The position numbers were made by a program, and so were the translations under genes. The notes under the pieces were generated by a model. The model made no database searches. It saw nothing but the letters and a program-made list of their open reading frames with translations, and had not been told where the DNA came from. A DNA stretch of 50,340 bases from JAWRCU01 sp033542235 (lineage in GTDB: Bacteria; Pseudomonadota; Alphaproteobacteria; Rhizobiales; Rhizobiaceae), in the NCBI RefSeq assembly GCF_033542235.1, contig NZ_JAWRCU010000029.1:1-50340 (forward strand), given 5' to 3'. Of this stretch, positions 41,364-48,989 are shown in pieces. Each line of letters opens with the position of its first letter. Position 1 is the first letter of the stretch.

Positions 41364-42072
41364 GGTCGACATCGCCGATAAGACCTTCATGTCGGCGGAA
41401 GGCGTCTCCATCACTGCCCTGCGCGATCTTTCGTTCGAGGTGCGGCAAGGCGAGTTCGCCTGCCTGCTCGGCCCCTCGGGTTGCGGCAAAAGCACGACGC
41501 TTCGCATCCTGCTGGGGCTCGACAAGGAGTTCACCGGTTCGTTTCAACTGCCGCAGGGTGCTCAAAACCGCGTAGCTGCCGTGTTCCAGGAGCCGATCCT
41601 GCTGCCCTGGCGGACCGTCGAGCAGAATGTCAGGCTCGCGCTGCCCAAGGACCGCAGGGCTGCCGATCTCGACTGGCTGTTCGACAGCCTCGGCCTTTCG
41701 GGCATGCGTTCGCTGTTCCCTGCGGAGCTGTCACTCGGCCTCGCACGCAGGGCGGCGCTGGCGAGAGCGTTCGCGACCGAGCCGGCGGTCCTCTTCCTCG
41801 ACGAACCTTTTGTCTCGCTAGATGAGCGCACCGCCGAGCGGCTGCGCCATCTGCTCATGGACGTCTGGTCCGCCCGGCCGACGACGGCCCTCATGGTGAC
41901 CCATAATTTGCGCGAGGCGCTGATGCTGTCCGATCGCATCGTGGTGCTGTCGGCGCGACCGGCTCATGCTCTGGGCGTGTTCGATGTGCGCCTGCCGCGC
42001 CAATACCGCAGCCCGCAAGTGATGGATGACCTGCTGCGGTCGTTCCGCCAGCGATTTCCGGATGTGCACTGA
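41332..42072 (+). CDS. NitT/TauT-type ABC transporter ATPase with altered signature
   Basis: 246 residues from the ATG at 41332 (a TTG at 41323 is possible). Walker A GPSGCGKST is at 47-55, the Q-loop at Q86 (VFQEPILLPWRT), Walker B VLFLDEP at 153-159 and the switch His in MVTHNLREA. The signature reads LSLGLARR (133-140) in place of LSGGQ/M-x-R, losing one of the two glycines. I recall LSLGM-type variants in rhizobial relatives, so this may be a subfamily trait rather than decay. It completes the ABC set. Confidence 0.9.
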   Translation: MQPVGAAVPLRVDIADKTFMSAEGVSITALRDLSFEVRQGEFACLLGPSGCGKSTTLRILLGLDKEFTGSFQLPQGAQNRVAAVFQEPILLPWRTVEQNVRLALPKDRRAADLDWLFDSLGLSGMRSLFPAELSLGLARRAALARAFATEPAVLFLDEPFVSLDERTAERLRHLLMDVWSARPTTALMVTHNLREALMLSDRIVVLSARPAHALGVFDVRLPRQYRSPQVMDDLLRSFRQRFPDVH

Positions 42073-42113
42073 GGCCCCGCCGATGCTGGGGCGGCGTCCT
42101 AAGAGAGAAGGCT

Positions 42114-42467
42114 CTAGAAGCAGCGTATATCCGCCTCGGCCTGCGCGCGCCTCAGCTCAGCGCCGGCGGCCTTCGCCGGCAGACTCTGTCGGAACAGCCC
42201 GCTGGCCTCGCCGTTCATCTGCGCCATGCGCCTGAAGGTCTCAGCGGTTTCGTAGTGCTCGTAGGGAACGATCGAGGCAATCACGTCTATCGAGCATGAG
42301 CAACGATCGAGCATGTCCCGTGTCTGCCCGTTCGACCTCATGCAGCCGAGCACATAGTCTACGACGGCGTTGGTAGGATAGTCTCCCGCAGCCTCGGCGG
42401 GGGCAGAGAAAGGCAGCACGGCGACGAGGCAGTACGGCAGGGCAAAAAGGCCTTTTGATCTGATCAC
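42114..42467 (-). CDS. Small secreted Cys-containing protein beside xoxF
   Basis: 117 residues from a GTG with GGAGG 7 bases upstream. A signal peptide (LFALPYCLVAVLPFSAPAEA) precedes an acidic-helical mature part with cysteines at 42, 56, 58 and 116: VDYVLGCMRSNG and LDRCSCSIDVIASIVPYEHYETAET. Similar small periplasmic proteins occur near methanol dehydrogenase genes in rhizobia as I recall, without known function. It converges on the ABC ATPase gene and is divergent from xoxF. Confidence 0.75.
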   Translation of the reverse strand: MIRSKGLFALPYCLVAVLPFSAPAEAAGDYPTNAVVDYVLGCMRSNGQTRDMLDRCSCSIDVIASIVPYEHYETAETFRRMAQMNGEASGLFRQSLPAKAAGAELRRAQAEADIRCF

Positions 42468-43136
42468 GGCGTGTCCTCCAATCGGCGTGGAACGGGATCA
42501 GCGTCGTTGGGTGTAATTGGTGACTTACAGCCATCTTGGTCAACCGGGGATATAGACCAAAGGAGGAAGTTTCAGATGCTCTCAAGGGCGTTTTCAGGCG
42601 GCATTTCGGAACGGCTTGGCAGCTCCGGCACGGCCTCTATTCCATGTTTCCCTGCACTATCGGACGGCCCTGACGGCCCTGCTTACTTCACCCGCTCTGG
42701 CTCGTATTGTATAGCCAACTACTTTTATAATTTCTTGTTGAATAATTCGCTCGAAAAACAGCCGCATATATATCCTCAAGCGACTTTCGTTACGGCGAAA
42801 TAGCCAATCAGGCAGAATTCCTTGTATATATTTCTGCATACTGCGTCGCACCAGTAACTCTGCTGCAATGCAACAAATCCGCACGGGTTTTTTCTTGCTT
42901 ACCGCATTCCAATGACATAGCCTTTCGGCGTTTCCGGCTTCAAAGGGCGTCACCGTCATAGGGAGCGGCGACAGTCTTTCGTAGGCCAAGTGAGGTGGGC
43001 AGTAATGGTGCCCTCTGCTCATCTGGCTTAGGTCGTGACACGCTGCCGGAAATACTTCCCACCACATGAATCGCTTGGGCAAGCCCTTGTGGGGCTCAAC
43101 AATCGATTCCTGATTGTGAACCTCGGGAGGATCTCA
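42468..43136. other. Long AT-rich leader and promoter region of xoxF, about 670 bp
   Basis: The stretch from about 42700 to 42860 is clearly AT-rich (TTTTATAATTTCTTGTTGAA and GTATATATTTC) in an otherwise GC-rich window, which suggests regulatory DNA. A small dyad, CAATC-7-GATTG, lies at 43100-43116 just ahead of the xoxF ribosome binding site. Open frames here (for example 42657-43082 on the minus strand) show no protein family. The divergent gene at 42467 shares the region. Confidence 0.5.
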
Positions 43137-45035
43137 ATGCGTGGATTCAGTAAAAGCATCTGTGTTCCACTTGCCGCTGTGCTGGTGACATGCGCCTCGG
43201 CATATGGCGCATGGGCGAACGACGAGCTCATAAAGCTCTCATCGGACGCCAAGAACTGGGCGATGCCGACGGGTGACTATGCCAACACCCGCTATTCGAA
43301 ATTGAACCAGATCAACAAGGACAACGTCAAAAACCTGCAGGTCAAGTGGACGTTCTCGACCGGCGTGCTGCGAGGCCACGAGGGTGGCCCGTTGGTGATC
43401 GGCGACGTGATGTACATTCACGCGCCATTCCCGAATGCGGTCTACGCGCTCGATCTCAACAACGACGGCAAGATCCTATGGAAATATGAGCCCAAGCAGG
43501 ATCCCAACGTCATTCCGATCATGTGCTGCGACACCGTCAATCGCGGCGTCGCCTATGGCGACGGCAAGATCATCCTGAACCAGGCGGATACCACGATCAC
43601 AGCGCTCGATGCCAAGACGGGCAAGGTCGTCTGGCAGGCCAAGAACGGCGATAACACGGCCGGCGGCAAGGGCGAGAGCGGAACAAACGCCCCGATGGTG
43701 TTCAAGGACAAGGTTCTGGTCGGCATATCCGGCGGTGAGTTCGGCGTGCGCGGACACGTGACGGCATACAACCTCAAGGACGGTAAAGTTGCCTGGCGCG
43801 CATATTCCACCGGCCCCGACTCCGAAACGCTGATGGATCCCGAGAAGACCACCCAGCTCGGCAAGCCGGTCGGGAAGGACTCCGGCGTCACCAGCTGGGA
43901 AGGCGAGCAGTGGAAGCAAGGCGGCGGTACCACCTGGGGCTGGTACTCCTTCGATCCGAAGCTGAACCTGATCTATTACGGAACCGGCAATCCCTCGACC
44001 TGGAATCCTGTGCAGCGCCCAGGCGACAACAAATGGTCGATGACCATTTTTGCACGGGATGCCGATACCGGCATGGCCAAATGGGTCTACCAGATGACCC
44101 CGCATGACGAGTGGGACTACGACGGCGTCAACGAGATGGTCCTCGTCGATGGCATGAACGTCAAAGGCAAGCCGCATGACGTTCTGGTCCACTTCGATCG
44201 CAATGGCTTCGCCTATACGATGGATCGCGTCACGGGCGAGCTGCTCGTCGCCGCGAAGTACGATCCGGCAGTGAACTGGGCGACCGAAGTCAATATGGAT
44301 CCGAAGAGCGACCAGTACGGCCGCCCGCAGGTCGTGGCGAAATATTCCACGCAGCATAATGGCGAAGACACCAACACCACGGGCGTGTGCCCAGCGGCGT
44401 TGGGCACGAAGGACCAGCAGCCGGCAACCTATTCCCCGAAGACCGGGCTGTTCTACGTGCCGACCAACCATGTCTGCATGGATTATGAGCCGTACAAGGT
44501 AAGCTACACTGCCGGCCAGGCCTATGTCGGCGCGACGGTTGCGATGTATCCGGCACCCGGCGGCACCAATATGGGCAACTTCATTGCCTGGGATGCCGCC
44601 AACGGCAAGATCGTCTGGTCGAAGCCAGAGCAGTTCTCGGTCTGGTCAGGCGCATTGTCGACCGACGGCGACGTGGTCTTCTACGGAACGCTGGAAGGCT
44701 ACATCAAGGCGGTCGATAAGGACGGCAAAGAACTCTACAAGTTCAAGACCCCGTCCGGCATCATCGGCAACATCAATACCTTCGAGCACAACGGCAAGCA
44801 GTACGTCGCCGTGCTCTCGGGCGTCGGCGGCTGGGCTGGTATCGGCCTCGCCGGCGGTCTGCTGTCGCCTGACCTTGCCGCAGCATGGCACGGCGCCGTC
44901 GATCAGGGCCGCAAGCAAGGCGACCAGGCCACACAGGTCGGCACCGCCGGTTTGGGCGCGGTCGGTGGCTATGCAGCACTTGCCGACTACACGACGCTGG
45001 GCGGTCAGCTCACCGTCTTTGGCCTCCCGGATTGA
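43137..45035 (+). CDS. xoxF: Lanthanide-dependent PQQ methanol dehydrogenase
   Basis: 632 residues from the ATG at 43137 (GGGAGG 6 bases upstream), with a signal peptide ending near AYGAWA. The eight-bladed PQQ propeller has the adjacent disulfide C130-C131 (IMCCDTV), and the metal-binding residues are E201 (GGEFGVRG), N285 (GTGNPSTW), catalytic D327 and D329 (HDEWDYDG). The extra Asp two residues after the catalytic one is the lanthanide signature absent from calcium MxaF, so the enzyme is XoxF. It oxidises methanol, and perhaps formaldehyde, in the periplasm. No mxaI small-subunit gene is present. Confidence 0.97.
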   Translation: MRGFSKSICVPLAAVLVTCASAYGAWANDELIKLSSDAKNWAMPTGDYANTRYSKLNQINKDNVKNLQVKWTFSTGVLRGHEGGPLVIGDVMYIHAPFPNAVYALDLNNDGKILWKYEPKQDPNVIPIMCCDTVNRGVAYGDGKIILNQADTTITALDAKTGKVVWQAKNGDNTAGGKGESGTNAPMVFKDKVLVGISGGEFGVRGHVTAYNLKDGKVAWRAYSTGPDSETLMDPEKTTQLGKPVGKDSGVTSWEGEQWKQGGGTTWGWYSFDPKLNLIYYGTGNPSTWNPVQRPGDNKWSMTIFARDADTGMAKWVYQMTPHDEWDYDGVNEMVLVDGMNVKGKPHDVLVHFDRNGFAYTMDRVTGELLVAAKYDPAVNWATEVNMDPKSDQYGRPQVVAKYSTQHNGEDTNTTGVCPAALGTKDQQPATYSPKTGLFYVPTNHVCMDYEPYKVSYTAGQAYVGATVAMYPAPGGTNMGNFIAWDAANGKIVWSKPEQFSVWSGALSTDGDVVFYGTLEGYIKAVDKDGKELYKFKTPSGIIGNINTFEHNGKQYVAVLSGVGGWAGIGLAGGLLSPDLAAAWHGAVDQGRKQGDQATQVGTAGLGAVGGYAALADYTTLGGQLTVFGLPD

Positions 45036-45090
45036 CCTCCGCAGGAGCCATAAGCAGGCCGACGTCTCGCAGACGTAAGGCATGACAAAC

Positions 45091-45128
45091 GAGAGCCCGG
45101 ATTGTCCGGGAAGACCGGTCGGGCTCTC
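45091..45128 (+). terminator. Stem-loop after xoxF
   Basis: GAGAGCCCG (45091-45099) pairs with CGGGCTCTC (45120-45128), with further complementarity inside the loop (CCGG elements), followed by GATTTCG. It lies 55 bases after the xoxF stop. It may be a partial terminator, allowing xoxF to be expressed above xoxG and xoxJ. Confidence 0.7.
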
Positions 45129-45213
45129 GATTTCGTCACGAAATCACAAGCAACTGTTACCGCCGCATCGCGACAGCAAGGTTGTGTTCGTGGCGAAATC
45201 AAGGAAAGTTTGA

Positions 45214-45741
45214 ATGACTGTCGACAAACTGGCTTCGGGTCTTGCCGTGGTTCTTCTGATTCTAACCGGCTCAGTCTCCGCCCAGGCGGAAGACACCAAG
45301 GAAAAGGCGGCAGCCGTCAAGGATGACAACGGCAAGTATTTCGATGCCGACGCGAACCCCACTTTCAAGATCCAGCCGGACGGGACGGTGGACTGGTATA
45401 CATTCAGCGGATACCGGCGCTACCATTCCGACTGCCATGTTTGCCACGGACCGGACGGCATGGGGTCGAGCTACGCCCCTGCGCTCGCGGCCTCGCTGAA
45501 GAACATGGATTACGCGACGTTCGTGTCGACCGTCGCCGGAGGGCGCAAGAACACGGGCGCGGGCAAGGAAAACGTCATGCCAGCTTTCGGCGACAACAAG
45601 AACGTCTACTGCTACATGGACGACCTCTACATTTATCTGCGCGCGCGCGCCGTCGGCGACCTGCCGCGCGGCCGGCCGGCCAAGAAAGAAGAGAAGCCGC
45701 AGGCCGCCAAGGACGCCGAAAGCTCCTGCATGGGTGATTGA
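45214..45741 (+). CDS. xoxG: Cytochrome c, electron acceptor of XoxF
   Basis: 175 residues with a signal peptide (SGLAVVLLILTGSVSAQA). Haem binds at CHVCH (74-78) and the Met ligand is M122 in ENVMPAFGD. The DGTVDWYTFSGYRRYHSDCHVCHGPDGMGSSYAPAL region is that of the methanol-metabolism cytochromes. In XoxF systems this cytochrome takes electrons directly from the dehydrogenase. The C-terminal tail is Lys/Glu-rich and ends with a Cys (KDAESSCMGD). Position directly between xoxF and xoxJ supports the symbol. Confidence 0.94.
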   Translation: MTVDKLASGLAVVLLILTGSVSAQAEDTKEKAAAVKDDNGKYFDADANPTFKIQPDGTVDWYTFSGYRRYHSDCHVCHGPDGMGSSYAPALAASLKNMDYATFVSTVAGGRKNTGAGKENVMPAFGDNKNVYCYMDDLYIYLRARAVGDLPRGRPAKKEEKPQAAKDAESSCMGD

Positions 45742-45745
45742 TCCG

Positions 45746-46609
45746 ATGTCTCGCAACGGCACATCGCGACTGCGTATCGCCCTCTTGGCGATGGGCGTGC
45801 TCGCCTTGCTGCCATCGAATGCCGGCGCGCAGGGAGCGGGGCTCGGTGCGGCGGGAGAATTGGTCGACCCGGACGTGCTGCGCGTCTGCGCCGACCCGTC
45901 CAGCATGCCATCCAGCGATGAGAGTGGCCAAGGCTTCGAGAACAAGCTGGCCGAGCTGGTCGCAAACAAGACCGGACGCAAGTCGGTCGCCTATACCTGG
46001 TTCCCGATGGTCACAGGCTTCGTGCGCAACACGCTGCGAGCAAATCGCTGCGATATCATCATGGGCTATGCCCAAGGCGACGAGCTGGTGCAGAACACCA
46101 ACGCCTATTACCGGTCGGCCTATGTGCTGGTCTATCCGAAGGGCCGGGGGCTCGACGGGGTCGAGACGATCGAGGACCCGCGGCTCGTCGGCAAGAGGAT
46201 CGGCGTCGTGCAGTCGACGCCGCCATGCACCAATATGGCGCGAGCGACGCTGATGCGCACGGCCAAGATCTACCCGCTCATGATCGACACCCGCTCGAGC
46301 CCTTCCATGGGTGAAGTGATGATCAACGACCTGGTCAAAGGCGAGACTGATGCGGCGATCGTCTGGGGCCCGATGGCGGGCTATTACATCAAGAAGTCGG
46401 GCGCAGACCTCGTGACGGTTCCGCTGGTGAAAGAGAAAGGCGGGTCGCGCATGGCCTACCGGATCACGATGGGCGTGCGTCCCTCAGACCAGGAGTGGAA
46501 GCGCACGCTCAACCAGTTCATCAGAAACAACCAGAAGGAGATCAACAAGATCCTGCTCGACTACAACGTGCCTTTGATCGACGAGCAGGACAGGCCGATC
46601 ACGCAGTGA
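45746..46609 (+). CDS. xoxJ: Periplasmic binding-protein-like partner of XoxF
   Basis: 287 residues from the ATG at 45746, with a signal peptide ending near NAGA. It is a solute-binding-protein-fold protein of the quinoprotein-dehydrogenase-associated (MxaJ/XoxJ) family: DVLRVCADPSSMPSSDESGQGFENKLAELVANKTGRK, RCDIIMGYAQGDELVQNTNAYYRSAYVLVY. It has no transporter partner. XoxJ is thought to help activate or mature XoxF. It starts 4 bases after xoxG stops. Confidence 0.94.
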   Translation: MSRNGTSRLRIALLAMGVLALLPSNAGAQGAGLGAAGELVDPDVLRVCADPSSMPSSDESGQGFENKLAELVANKTGRKSVAYTWFPMVTGFVRNTLRANRCDIIMGYAQGDELVQNTNAYYRSAYVLVYPKGRGLDGVETIEDPRLVGKRIGVVQSTPPCTNMARATLMRTAKIYPLMIDTRSSPSMGEVMINDLVKGETDAAIVWGPMAGYYIKKSGADLVTVPLVKEKGGSRMAYRITMGVRPSDQEWKRTLNQFIRNNQKEINKILLDYNVPLIDEQDRPITQ

Positions 46610-46687
46610 GCCATTTGGAACAGTTTTCTTGCATTGCTAGTTTTCAGGACGAGCTCTTTCGTTTGTCCATTTCAAAGTGATGGACGC

Positions 46688-46716
46688 GCCATTGCGCAAC
46701 GGTGCCTCGCAATGGC
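46688..46716 (+). promoter_or_regulatory. Stem-loop upstream of pqqA
   Basis: GCCATTGCG (46688-46696) pairs with CGCAATGGC (46708-46716), an exact 9-bp stem with an 11-base loop. It lies about 70 bases after xoxJ and 50 bases before pqqA. No T-run follows, so it may act in RNA processing or as a binding site rather than as a strong terminator. Confidence 0.6.
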
Positions 46717-46765
46717 TCATGAGCGACAGATCGGTCCGTTGGGCCGCTGTGAGTAGGAGGAATGA

Positions 46766-46861
46766 ATGAAGAAGAGCTGGACCAAACCGACCATGTGTCA
46801 GGTCGCCGCAGGCCTTGAGATTTCACGGTATTTGCCTGCTGAAATGACTCCCAAGAAGTAG
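46766..46861 (+). CDS. pqqA: PQQ precursor peptide PqqA
   Basis: 31 codons, too short for usual gene-length cutoffs. The peptide contains GLEISRYLPAE, with E18 and Y22 in the required Glu-x-x-x-Tyr spacing; these two residues are crosslinked and become PQQ. AGGAGG lies 5 bases before the ATG at 46766. A second ATG at 46762 is in a different frame. The C-terminal end is Lys-rich (MTPKK). It precedes pqqB by 135 bases, with a strong hairpin in between. Confidence 0.95.
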   Translation: MKKSWTKPTMCQVAAGLEISRYLPAEMTPKK

Positions 46862-46866
46862 GCCGC

Positions 46867-46897
46867 GGGGTGCGTGTCCCGCGAGGGGACACGCACC
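46867..46897 (+). terminator. Strong hairpin between pqqA and pqqB (attenuator-like)
   Basis: GGGTGCGTGTCCC (46867-46879) is perfectly complementary to GGGACACGCACCC (46885-46897) around a 5-base loop, starting 6 bases after the pqqA stop. A structure here would let pqqA mRNA accumulate above pqqBCDE, as is known for pqqA in Methylobacterium extorquens. No U-run follows, so partial termination or protection from 3' decay is more likely than full termination. Confidence 0.85.
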
Positions 46898-46996
46898 CTC
46901 GCCTATTCAGGCATGACGAGCCTTGACGCGCCCGATCTCAGCGGTGACGTTTGCAGGGCAGCAGATTTTGCCGGGCATCAGGAACCCCGCGAGGCG

Positions 46997-47944
46997 ATGA
47001 TCACATTGCGCCTGAAGGTGGTGGGGTCTGCCGCGGGCGGCGGCTTCCCGCAATGGAATTGCAATTATCGGCTGAGCCGTGTAGCCCGCATGGGGGCGGC
47101 AGGCATCGCCCCGCGAACTCAGTCCAGTCTGGCTGCGTCCGCCGATGGGCGCAACTGGGTGCTCTTCAATGCCTCGCCCGACATTCGCCAGCAGATCGCC
47201 GAGACCCCTGAACTGCAGCCCGCCACCGACGCGCCGTTGCGCTCGACGCCGATCCGCGCGGTCGTGCTCACCAACGCCGATGTCGACCATATCGCCGGCC
47301 TGCTCAGCCTGCGCGAGCGTCAGCCCTTCGCCATTTACGCCGCAGCGCAGGTCCTGAAAGTGCTCGAGGCGAACTCCATCTTCAACGTGCTCGACCCGGC
47401 CGTCGTGCCGCGGCGGGAGCTCCCGGCGCAAGGGGAGATGGAGATCCGAGCGGCGGACGGGCAAGAGACAGGCATAAGGATTGAGCGCTTCGCCGTGCCG
47501 GGAAAGGTGGCGCTCTTTCTCGAGGATCGCGCCCGCCCGGAGGCCGATTTCCGGTCCGACACGGGCGACACTATCGGCGTGCGCATGGCTGCCGACAAGG
47601 GCAGCCGCTCGGCCTTCTACATTCCTGGCTGCGCAGAGATCGACGATCGCCTGCGCGAGCGGCTCGAAGGCGCGGCCTGCCTGCTGTTCGATGGAACCGT
47701 CTATACCGACGACGAGATGATTGCCGCGGGGGTCGGCACCAAGACCGGCGCCCGCATGGGGCATCTTGCGATGTCCGGTGAAGCGGGATCGATCGCACGG
47801 CTGGCCGGTGTCTCGATTGCGCGCCGGATCTTTGTCCACATCAACAACACCAACCCCGTTCTCGACGAGAACTCAGCCGAGCACGCGGCCGTAAGGGCAG
47901 CGGGCTGGGAGGTCGCTCGCGACGGCATGGAGATCGAATTGTGA
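46997..47944 (+). CDS. pqqB: PQQ biosynthesis protein PqqB
   Basis: 315 residues from the ATG at 46997, a metallo-beta-lactamase fold protein: LRLKVVGSAAGGGFPQWNCNY at the N-terminus, then WVLFNASPDIRQQI, VVLTNADVDHIAGLLSLRE and FYIPGCAEIDD. PqqB is proposed to hydroxylate the Glu-Tyr crosslinked intermediate. The frame is open further upstream but only the 46997 start gives the conserved N-terminus. It overlaps pqqC as GTGA. Confidence 0.96.
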   Translation: MITLRLKVVGSAAGGGFPQWNCNYRLSRVARMGAAGIAPRTQSSLAASADGRNWVLFNASPDIRQQIAETPELQPATDAPLRSTPIRAVVLTNADVDHIAGLLSLRERQPFAIYAAAQVLKVLEANSIFNVLDPAVVPRRELPAQGEMEIRAADGQETGIRIERFAVPGKVALFLEDRARPEADFRSDTGDTIGVRMAADKGSRSAFYIPGCAEIDDRLRERLEGAACLLFDGTVYTDDEMIAAGVGTKTGARMGHLAMSGEAGSIARLAGVSIARRIFVHINNTNPVLDENSAEHAAVRAAGWEVARDGMEIEL

Positions 47945-48696
47945 GCGACTTCCACAATGCGGCGAAGGGCGGGCTCTCAACCGGTCAGCTGGAAGCCGTG
48001 CTTCGGCAGGTCGGCGCCGAGCGCTATCACAACCGCCATCCCTTCCATCACCGCATGATGTCCGGCTCGCTGTCGAAGGGCGAGATGCAGGCCTGGGCCC
48101 TCAACCGCTACTGCTACCAGGCCGTCATTCCCCGCAAGGACGCCACAATCCTGGCGCGTGCCGAGGACCCGGCCTTTCGCGCCGAATGGCGCAAGCGCAT
48201 CGAGGATCATGATGGCGAGGACGGCTGGAGCGGCGGCATCGCCCGCTGGCTGCATCTGGCGACCTCGCTCGGGCTCGATGCCGAAGCCGTCAAAAGCGAA
48301 AGGCTGGCGCTGCCGGCCACGCGCTTTGCCGTCGGCGCCTATCTCTCCTTCTGCGGCAGCCGAACGCTGCTCGAAGCGGTGGCATCGTCGCTGACCGAGC
48401 TCTTCTCGCCCGTCATCATTGGCGAGCGCGTGCCGGCCATGCTCGCCAAATACGACTACGTCACCGAAGACACGCTGGCCTATTTCAACAAGCGCCCGGA
48501 ACAGGCCTCGCGCGATTCCGATTTCGCGCTCACCTATGTGCTGACCCATGCCGACACGCCCGAACGCCAGCAGGCGGTGATCGACGCGCTGGTGCTCAAA
48601 TGCGATATTCTGTGGGCCATGCTCGATGCGCTCCAGCATGCCTATGGCGAAGGCAACATCCCGCCCGGCGCCTTCCGGCCGGAGGAACGGCGATGA
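47941..48696 (+). CDS. pqqC: Pyrroloquinoline-quinone synthase PqqC
   Basis: 251 residues, a haem-oxygenase-fold cofactorless oxidase. YHNRHPFHHRMMSGSLSKGEMQAWALNRYCYQ contains the active-site histidines, and IARWLHLATSLGL and ELFSPVIIGERVPAMLAKYDYVTEDTLAYF are family blocks. It catalyses the final ring closure and eight-electron oxidation to PQQ. GTG start overlapping pqqB; its own TGA overlaps the pqqD start as ATGA. Confidence 0.97.
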   Translation: MSDFHNAAKGGLSTGQLEAVLRQVGAERYHNRHPFHHRMMSGSLSKGEMQAWALNRYCYQAVIPRKDATILARAEDPAFRAEWRKRIEDHDGEDGWSGGIARWLHLATSLGLDAEAVKSERLALPATRFAVGAYLSFCGSRTLLEAVASSLTELFSPVIIGERVPAMLAKYDYVTEDTLAYFNKRPEQASRDSDFALTYVLTHADTPERQQAVIDALVLKCDILWAMLDALQHAYGEGNIPPGAFRPEERR

Positions 48697-48989
48697 CGGC
48701 GCTCGGCGAACGCGCCATCGTTTCGCCCCGGTCGGTTCCGTCGCTGCCCAGGCACGTGCGCATCCAGTTCGATCCGGTGCGGCAGGCCTTTGCCGTGCTG
48801 TCGCCGGAAAAGGTGTTCTGGCCGAACGAGATCAGCCTCGACATATTGCGCCGCTGCGATGGGCGGGCCAACGTCGGTCAGATCATCGCCGACCTTGCTG
48901 CGGAATATGCTGCCGAGGAGGCCGAGGTCGCGGCCGACGTGACGGCCTTCCTGCAGGAATGGTCGGACAAGCTGCTGGTGAAGCTATGA
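48693..48989 (+). CDS. pqqD: PqqD, PqqA-binding chaperone
   Basis: 98 residues. PRHVRIQFDPVRQAFAVLSPEKVFWPNEISLDILRRCDG is the RiPP recognition element that binds PqqA and presents it to PqqE. It overlaps both neighbours by 4 bases (ATGA at each end), consistent with coupled production. Confidence 0.96.
   Translation: MTALGERAIVSPRSVPSLPRHVRIQFDPVRQAFAVLSPEKVFWPNEISLDILRRCDGRANVGQIIADLAAEYAAEEAEVAADVTAFLQEWSDKLLVKL

Noticed and set aside
42657..43082. Minus-strand frame of 141 codons ahead of xoxF
   Set aside because: It lies in the AT-rich regulatory stretch, has Cys/Arg-rich noise and no ribosome binding site or family.
43137..45035. MxaF (calcium methanol dehydrogenase) instead of XoxF
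   Set aside because: The Asp two residues after the catalytic Asp (D329) marks lanthanide enzymes, and no mxaI gene follows.
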